Shown in pieces: positions 55,884-64,000 of a stretch of 64,000 bases of DNA (position 1 is the first letter of the stretch; the number at the start of each line of letters is the position of its first letter). The position numbers and the translations under genes are program-made. The notes under the pieces are model-generated. The model had not been told where the DNA came from. It ran no database searches and was given only the letters and a program-made list of their open reading frames with translations. Origin of the DNA: Pholiota molesta (taxonomy: Eukaryota; Basidiomycota; Agaricomycetes; Agaricales; Strophariaceae); NCBI GenBank assembly GCA_014925825.1, contig JACGCK010000007.1:868001-932000 (forward strand). The letters are read 5' to 3'.

Positions 55884-56123
55884 TTAAGCCACCAAGTGGA
55901 AATGACGCAAAGGGTGCTTAATATGAATATGACAATTCACTCCTAAATCACCTGGTACCCTAACCCAACCAAATGATTCATCATTCCACAAAGGATGTTC
56001 CTTGTTGACTTTGTACCACAATGAAGAAGAAGATCCTTGGATGTACAAGTCACCAGGATAGCCGAGACGCAAAGGAGGATAATGGTTATATGCAATACAG
56101 AATGTGGAAAGAGATTCTGTCAA
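55884..56123 (-). pseudogene. N-terminal fragment of the Helentron passenger gene
   Basis: Reads NHYPPLRLGYPGDLYIQG, LWYKVNKEHPLWNDESFGWV and RVPGDLGVNCHIHIKHPLRH in one frame. This is the segment that is frameshifted in the large copy (6912-6600). It is cut at HLVA, the fusion point with the 3' terminal segment. Confidence 0.75.
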
Positions 56124-56368
56124 GCTGCATATGTTTGACCTTGAACCATTTGAATGGTATCATACTGGTGGAGAGAAAGGAAGATAATTATCAGCCCATC
56201 AGATTGATTAATCGATCCCAAAAGAAGCCTATTACATCAGCAACGTAAATGCACTGCTTACAAACCTATGCCATATCACTAAATCAATGATAGGATCATT
56301 GAAATCATGTACACACTATATTTAGCATTTCTGCTGAGCACACATGTGTTGGTTGAATGCCCAGAATA

Positions 56369-57878
56369 TAGTGCTTGAAAGTCCAGTCCAGTCCAGTTTT
56401 TTGCCCATATTTGGCAAGACCGAGACCGAGACTGGTCTTCCAGTTTTCGAAGACCACAAAAAACTGGACTGGACCAACTTGAACCAGTCTTTCGCAGTCT
56501 CAATTGGTTCAAAGACCGGTTAAGACCAGTTACGGTCCAAACCGGTCTCAACCGGTCAAAGACCAGTCCAGACTGGTAATAGTTAGGTAGAATACTCTAT
56601 GTAGTATGTAGTGCTTCAAAAAATATGAAAATCGGTGGAGAATTGAGTGAGAAACAATTAAAATACTAGCTAATGCAGTGGTTGAGCGCATTTTGTGATA
56701 TCTCAGTCAATTCTTTACCATACTGTACGTAATCAGGAACCCGGCCACCAAAGACCTTTTTGGCTATACTTCATCGAATTCTTCACTTCACTGCACAAAA
56801 AATATATCTATATGTGTGATAGCATCGTAGAAATATATATTTGGATGTATGAGACTTTTAAAGGGAAGTGAACATACTCAAAAGTGCAAAATCCACCGAG
56901 GTAACAAATTCTCACAAATATCAGCAACTCGGTCAGTGCTGTTTTTCCTCAAAGATCAGTTGCATATAGTGCTTGTAGCTCTGGAAGTAGATTATGCTTG
57001 TTATACTCTCTAGATTACACTTTATTTTAGGGGAAAATGTTTTCTTATTGCTAAGATATTGCAGTCGAGATTTCAGGTGTTCTAAAAATAAGGGATTTGG
57101 GCAATTTTTTCATTCGGAAGCTCGCATGGTATTGTATAGAGCAGTAAAGCAAGTTAAAATTACAAAAAATTGTAGAGGAAGGTTATCGCTTTCCAACGAG
57201 CCTAATATCTTTTCTCTATGTGCCATCCTCATTGAGCAATTGTGCACTGACTGGGATGGCAGTCTGACCGGGTACCTGATTACATACAGTATATTATGGT
57301 TCTATGCTTGTTAAAAGGGTAATTCTAATATCTAACTGTATCCCAATTTGCGAAAGGGCGATGTCCATACTGAACGAAGCATAGGCAAAAGTGTCTTTGA
57401 AGTAGTCAAAAAGAGTAGAAAACATTGATATTGCTATAGCTCAACCAAATGTTTTTCAAATATCAAGGTTTAAATTGATTCTGTAAATCTATATGTCCTC
57501 TATATATGTTCAAGTTTGCGAAAGGTACGACCCATTAACATTTGCACTGCGGCTAAAAGTGTTTTTAGACACCCAAAGTAATTACTCAAACGAAACTATT
57601 AATAACTTTGTCAATTCTCATGCTAAAAATATGATTTGGGCATTGTTCGAGAGGAATTCTAACGTTTTACTAGCCTACAAATTTTCACAGCCAAAGACCG
57701 GTTGGGACTGGTCCAGACCGGTTTTTGATCGGTCTATCTGTTTTTTCAAACCTGTTGGACCGTGGACCAGACTGCGGTCTTGGTCTTTTCTGGTCCATCA
57801 ATTTTCCGGTCATTTCCGGTTCAGTTCCGGTCCAGTCTCAGTTTTTTTCCAGTCTTGAGACTGGACTTCCAAGCACTA
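56369..57878. mobile_element. 1.5-kb KDZ/hAT-like miniature element inside the Helentron-like copy
   Basis: The left end is TAGTGCTTGAAAGTCCAG and the right end, reverse complemented, is TAGTGCTTGGAAGTCCAG, about 16 bp with one mismatch. Flanks CCAGAATA (56361-56368) and CCAAAATA (57879-57886) form an 8-bp duplication with one mismatch. Subterminal regions (56385-56575, 57680-57865) are dense in GACCGGTT, GACCAGTC and CCGGTC phrases, as in the large KDZ element at 31026-35906. The core has no transposase but is homologous to the core of the element at 9492-10524. Confidence 0.75.
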
Positions 57879-57886
57879 CCAAAATA

Positions 57887-58790
57887 AGCCACAGCTTGCT
57901 CCCATTTTACTTGTGGTTTGATGTATAGTTGGAGGTTTCTGTCGTAAAAAAGCAGAAATGTAGTATTGAATCATACCTTTCTAACTAGCCCAAGATCGTA
58001 ACTTTCGCCCGAGAATTGACTGAGTAATGATTAAATCCGATTTGAGACCCTAAAATAGGTATATTTCAAGACATGTCTCAGATTAATGATGTACAGGTGT
58101 ACCAAAATGCCATTAGGACACCTTTTCCAACACCCTGTACGTCATAATGTAAGACAATCAAAGCCTGTAGGCATATTCAGCACCTACATGTCTTTATTTA
58201 AACCCTTTTACTTACTCAAAATGAGTAGGACAGATAGAATTAATTATAGTCAGGTCAATTCTTATCCAAATTTACAATTAATTTTTTTGTTAAAAAGGTG
58301 TATATAAAGGTACTATGATACTGCAAAAATACAAAAGTGCCATGTTATTATTCATTGAAAAGTGCCCAAAACGGTTTTCAAGTGCCCAAAATGAGGATGA
58401 AAAGTGCATTTGCTAATAACTTGGGCAAAACACATCCTAAAATTAAGATCTTGGGTTGGTTAGAAAGTTAAATTTAGACGCTTCAATGCTGTTAAGTTTC
58501 ATGAGCAAAGACCTTTCCAGACTGGTTCAACTTGGTTGTTCTTTGGTCTCTCTAATTTTAAAATAATGATGGACTAAAGTCCAGTCCACATTATGAGTCT
58601 CTTTCAGTCTTCAATATGGCTGCAATTTGCATGGGTTATATAATGCAGTTGATCTGATCAAATCAAAGTGGGCTGTGTGTGATGGAGCCTTAGACAAATA
58701 GAGGCAATCCATAATGGCTGCAAATTACAAGGCTTATATAATGCATGTTGATCTGATCAAATCTATTTGAGTAACATATCAATGATGGCA
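57887..58790. other. internal non-coding sequence of the Helentron-like copy
   Basis: No gene. A decayed ACCAGTC-type patch is at 58500-58610. A sequence of about 80 bp (ATGGCTGCAA...TGATCTGATCAAATC) is present twice, at about 58615-58667 and 58712-58765. Confidence 0.4.
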
Positions 58791-58934
58791 AATATCAGGC
58801 TATTTAAAGCACTGTGGAGATAAAAATAACACGTGATGAATTGTGTGATTGATGGCATCAGTGATGGGGATGACAGCGCGTACGTTTTTTTTGCTCGGTG
58901 AAAAGAACTCACTTTACTGCGTAAAGACTCGTAA

Positions 58935-60518
58935 TTCATATTTATTTCTGACATTCACGCTCGATTTTGGTGCATTCACCTCAGTCTCCCCCTCGAGCTG
59001 TACATCAGGTGCGAATATGCCAATCAATTCCGAGGGGGATGGGTGGTTGGGAAGTGTCAGGAAATGGAAGTTCCTCGAGGCTAGAATTTTTCTACTTTGC
59101 GCACTATAATATAATACGGATTTTGATCTATCGTCGAACCCAACAAATAGAAATTGTTTTGATTTTGGTCAAAGCTTGGATTGAGTATGCGGCCCTTGAT
59201 TTAAGATCCACACTGGTGCACCAAATTCTCTTAAGTGTGAAACATTTGGGTGCTTATCTAACCAAGCCTCATGGGGGGTTTTAGTATTCACAGCTTTAGT
59301 GTGAGTTCTGTTCCGTACATAGGCAGCATGCACTACAGCTTGTTCCCATAAAAATTCAGGGATTTTATTAGCATTGAGCATCGCCCATGCTAATTTGATG
59401 AGCATGCGGTTCATATGCTCTGCGACACCATTCTGCGAGGGTGAATATGGCGCAGTCTGCTCTATTCCGATGCCTTGACACTGACACCATTTGCGAAGCT
59501 CATGATTTATGAACTTGCCTCCACCATCTACGCAAATAGTGCGCAGCTGTTTATTATTAGTCTTTAATGAAGTTAAATAGTCTTTGATTTTCTGAACGGC
59601 TTCTGTTTTTAATTTTAGAAACCGCAGGTGTACGTGCCACGTGTAATCATCCAAGAAACAAATATAGTATTGGTTACCGTGAATGGCAGCAGTCTGACAC
59701 TTACCCCAGAGATCGATATGAGTCAGTTCACCAGGTCTAGTAGTGCAATTTTGTGCCTGGTGAGGAAAGGGATTAGTAAACTGTTTTGACTCAGTGCAGG
59801 CTTTACAGTCAGGCTTGGGTTTTGCTCATCAATGTTAAATCCATCGACTAAGCGCCCTTGCATCATGCACTGTAAGCCGCTATATCCAACATGTCCAAAG
59901 CACTTGTGCCAGGTTTCCCAACTTTGGGCGACTTCCAGGGCACTATTGACTCGCGCCGTAGACGTGCGGATAATATTAGACTGAGTGTTAGGTTTTTCAT
60001 ACATGCATTTTCATGCAGTACAAATGGTTATTAATTTTATTCCCTTTTGCAATGGTATGGCCATCCTTAGTGATAAGAAGTAATACCCCATTACTACCTT
60101 GGTATCGACCTCCACTGGCGTCCCATCTCCCAATGGCGATAAGATTATTACAATTATTGGGAATATATAGGACATCATCCAGTTGTAGAATATATTTATT
60201 CCCGTTGACCTCTGATTCGAGTTCAATGGTACCTTTCCCTTCAGCGCATGTAGTCAAGTCTCCAACACCTTGAACTACTGCATCCTTAAGGGGTTTATAA
60301 TTTATAAATGCATCTCGTTGATTAGTGATATGTATTGTTGTTGCTGAGTCTGCAAGCCAGTCATAATAGATAATGCACTCGTCTATTTCATAACTATTAC
60401 TAGCATCATAAGACTCTAAATTAAAAGCTATGGTTCCCTCTTTGGACTCTTCATCATCCTGAGGGTTCCTTCCACCTGATGTACCTGACCGACTTTCTTC
60501 TTTTTGGAAGGCAGTCAT
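58935..60518 (-). pseudogene. copia B (inverted copy): gag end, protease and integrase
   Basis: Reads from 60518 downward. A Ser/Lys linker is followed by the protease YYDWLADSATTIHITNQRDA and GNKYILQLDDVLYIPNNC. Next is GAG-pre-integrase (SWETWHKCFGHVGYSGLQ), frameshifted near 59820. The integrase has DDYTWHVHLRFLKLKTEAVQ, CVDGGGKFINHELRKWCQCQ, QNGVAEHMNRMLIKLAWAML and EFGAPVWILNQGPHTQSKL, stopping at 59169. The remainder (59160-58960) has further stops. It ends at ATGAA where the Helentron-like element is inserted. Copy B retains Arg and Trp codons that are stops in copy A and is the less mutated copy. Confidence 0.85.
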
Positions 60519-60699
60519 TCGGCATGTCGCTGAACTACTTGGATTATCATGATCCTCGGCTTGAGGGTTGAGGGCTTGAGGGTTGAGGGGGAGTGTTGTT
60601 ACCTTCCATTAAAGGAAGCAAAGCCGTGTATTCATTGAGTCTAACCACTACATTCCGTACTATTTGCTAAAGCACCATATCTCAATTGGAGTTTCAATG
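60519..60699. repeat. copia B 5' side: purine-rich stretch and LTR-like sequence
   Basis: GAGGGTTGAGGGCTTGAGGG and GTTGAGGGGGAGTG precede TTGTTACCTTCCATTAAAGG. The inverted ACTCAATGAATACAC block that follows copia A's RNase H is present at 60625-60645. The arrangement (3'-end sequence next to protease-proximal sequence) indicates a rearranged or shared LTR; limits not resolved. Confidence 0.4.
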
Positions 60700-61157
60700 G
60701 TGCCCACATGTAATACCTAACACAAATGTCAAAAACTTGGGCCACTTCCCCACTTTCGGCTGTTAATCTAAGAAATTCTAAATAGACAGAGTAAAAGAAA
60801 ACATTAAAGTAGATAAAACCTGGGTCTTAGAATATACATTCAGGATATATTGAATGAGATATGAGGATGGCATTATTCAGTGTAACAGACATTATCCATG
60901 TGATCATTGATGTGAGTTGGTGACTCTCATGTCACAGAACCGAAATACAATTCTTAATTCATGTCATAGTAGCAGCAGTGTTAACCAACTTTCTTCAAAC
61001 ATGCTCAAAGTCTCATGTATCTACTCTAATGTGTATATATACAAAATTTCAGATCTTCCTGAGGTGTAAACATCTTGGAGTTTATAGATTGCTTGTAGAT
61101 TGCACTCCCCCCCAATCTCCACATAACCCCATTCCAATAGCACAGGTCAGCTGCTAG
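60700..61157 (+). mobile_element. truncated Helitron 3' end
   Basis: Matches 52890-53320 of the full Helitron and ends GGTCAGCTGCTAG followed by T (CTAG at 61154-61157). No Helitron coding sequence or 5' end is present, so it is a solo 3' terminus of about 450 bp. Confidence 0.75.
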
Positions 61158-61284
61158 TTAGACCATAGTTATAGTAAGTAGATGTTGCTAGGCTCATCCT
61201 GGCTCTATAAAGCATTATTTGATATCTACTAAACAAAGCAGGATCATTTGACTGTATAATAATGTCTAACTTGGTTAAAAAATA
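61158..61284. other. 3' flank of the ABC transporter gene
   Basis: Short AT-rich stretch between the Helitron terminus and the transporter stop codon; likely the transporter's 3' untranslated region. No clear polyadenylation signal was singled out. Confidence 0.4.

Positions 61285-64000
<2,716 letters not shown>

Larger units (their letters stand above)
55588..58934 (-). mobile_element. Helentron-like deletion derivative inserted in copia B
   Basis: Because copia A gives the empty site, the ends can be read: host ATGAA|TTACGAGTCTTTACGCAG (5', minus strand) and CGCAACACAAG|TGAACC (3'). The element therefore begins TTACGAG, ends CACAAG and sits between A and T without duplication. It keeps the 3' hairpin (55598-55690) and about 290 bp matching 2838-3130. 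It then jumps at about 55886 to sequence matching 6605 onwards, so the helicase and most of the second gene are deleted. It contains a younger insertion (56369-57878). Without that insertion it is about 1.84 kb. Confidence 0.75.

Overview
The window is fungal, most likely from an agaricomycete (Basidiomycota). Introns are short (about 50-75 bp, GT..AG). The mobile genes are typical of mushroom-forming fungi: a Plavaka-type transposase, KDZ (Kyakuja/Dileera/Zisupton) transposases with cysteine clusters, Ty1/copia retrotransposons, a Helitron and Helentron-like elements. I cannot name the species. I saw no rRNA or tRNA genes and no CRISPR array.

Almost the whole window is an island of nested transposons. 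The one clearly intact host gene is at the right edge: the 3' part of an ABCC-type transporter (minus strand, 64000 to 61285, 14 exons visible, running off the window). Left to right: (1) 1-2837, an inverted repeat and the C-terminal half of a kinase-like gene whose HRD and DFG motifs are degenerate; (2) 2838-7150, a Helentron-like element inserted in that gene, with a broken helicase plus cysteine-peptidase-like ORF and a broken second gene; (3) 7151-13430, repeats, an element with ACTTGCAAGT-type repeats and a relic gene; (4) 13505-22444, a decayed Plavaka transposase gene split by two TIR elements and cut by an LTR element; (5) 22445-28730, a copia element with LTRs and a KDZ remnant inside it, followed by a partial second copy; (6) 28740-37166, Helitron debris, then a Myb/SANT-like gene split by a 4.9-kb KDZ element flanked by a perfect 8-bp duplication; (7) 37179-54016, a second copia (A) holding a LINE ORF1-like retrocopy, a TIR element and a 9.4-kb Helitron with canonical ends; (8) 54548-60518, another TIR element and an inverted copia copy (B) holding a short Helentron-like deletion derivative, which itself holds a KDZ-like miniature element; (9) a truncated Helitron 3' end, then the ABC transporter.

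The best signals are structural. Insertion sites can be read to the base for most elements because the interrupted gene resumes on the other side. Several unrelated TIR elements have exceptionally long subterminal arrays, each built from its own short motif. Two Helentron-like copies define both ends of an undescribed family and show a gene carried in a large copy and a fused remnant in a deletion derivative. Stop codons are mostly C-to-T or G-to-A changes, which suggests mutational silencing, yet the small accessory gene inside the Helitron has stayed open across four exons.
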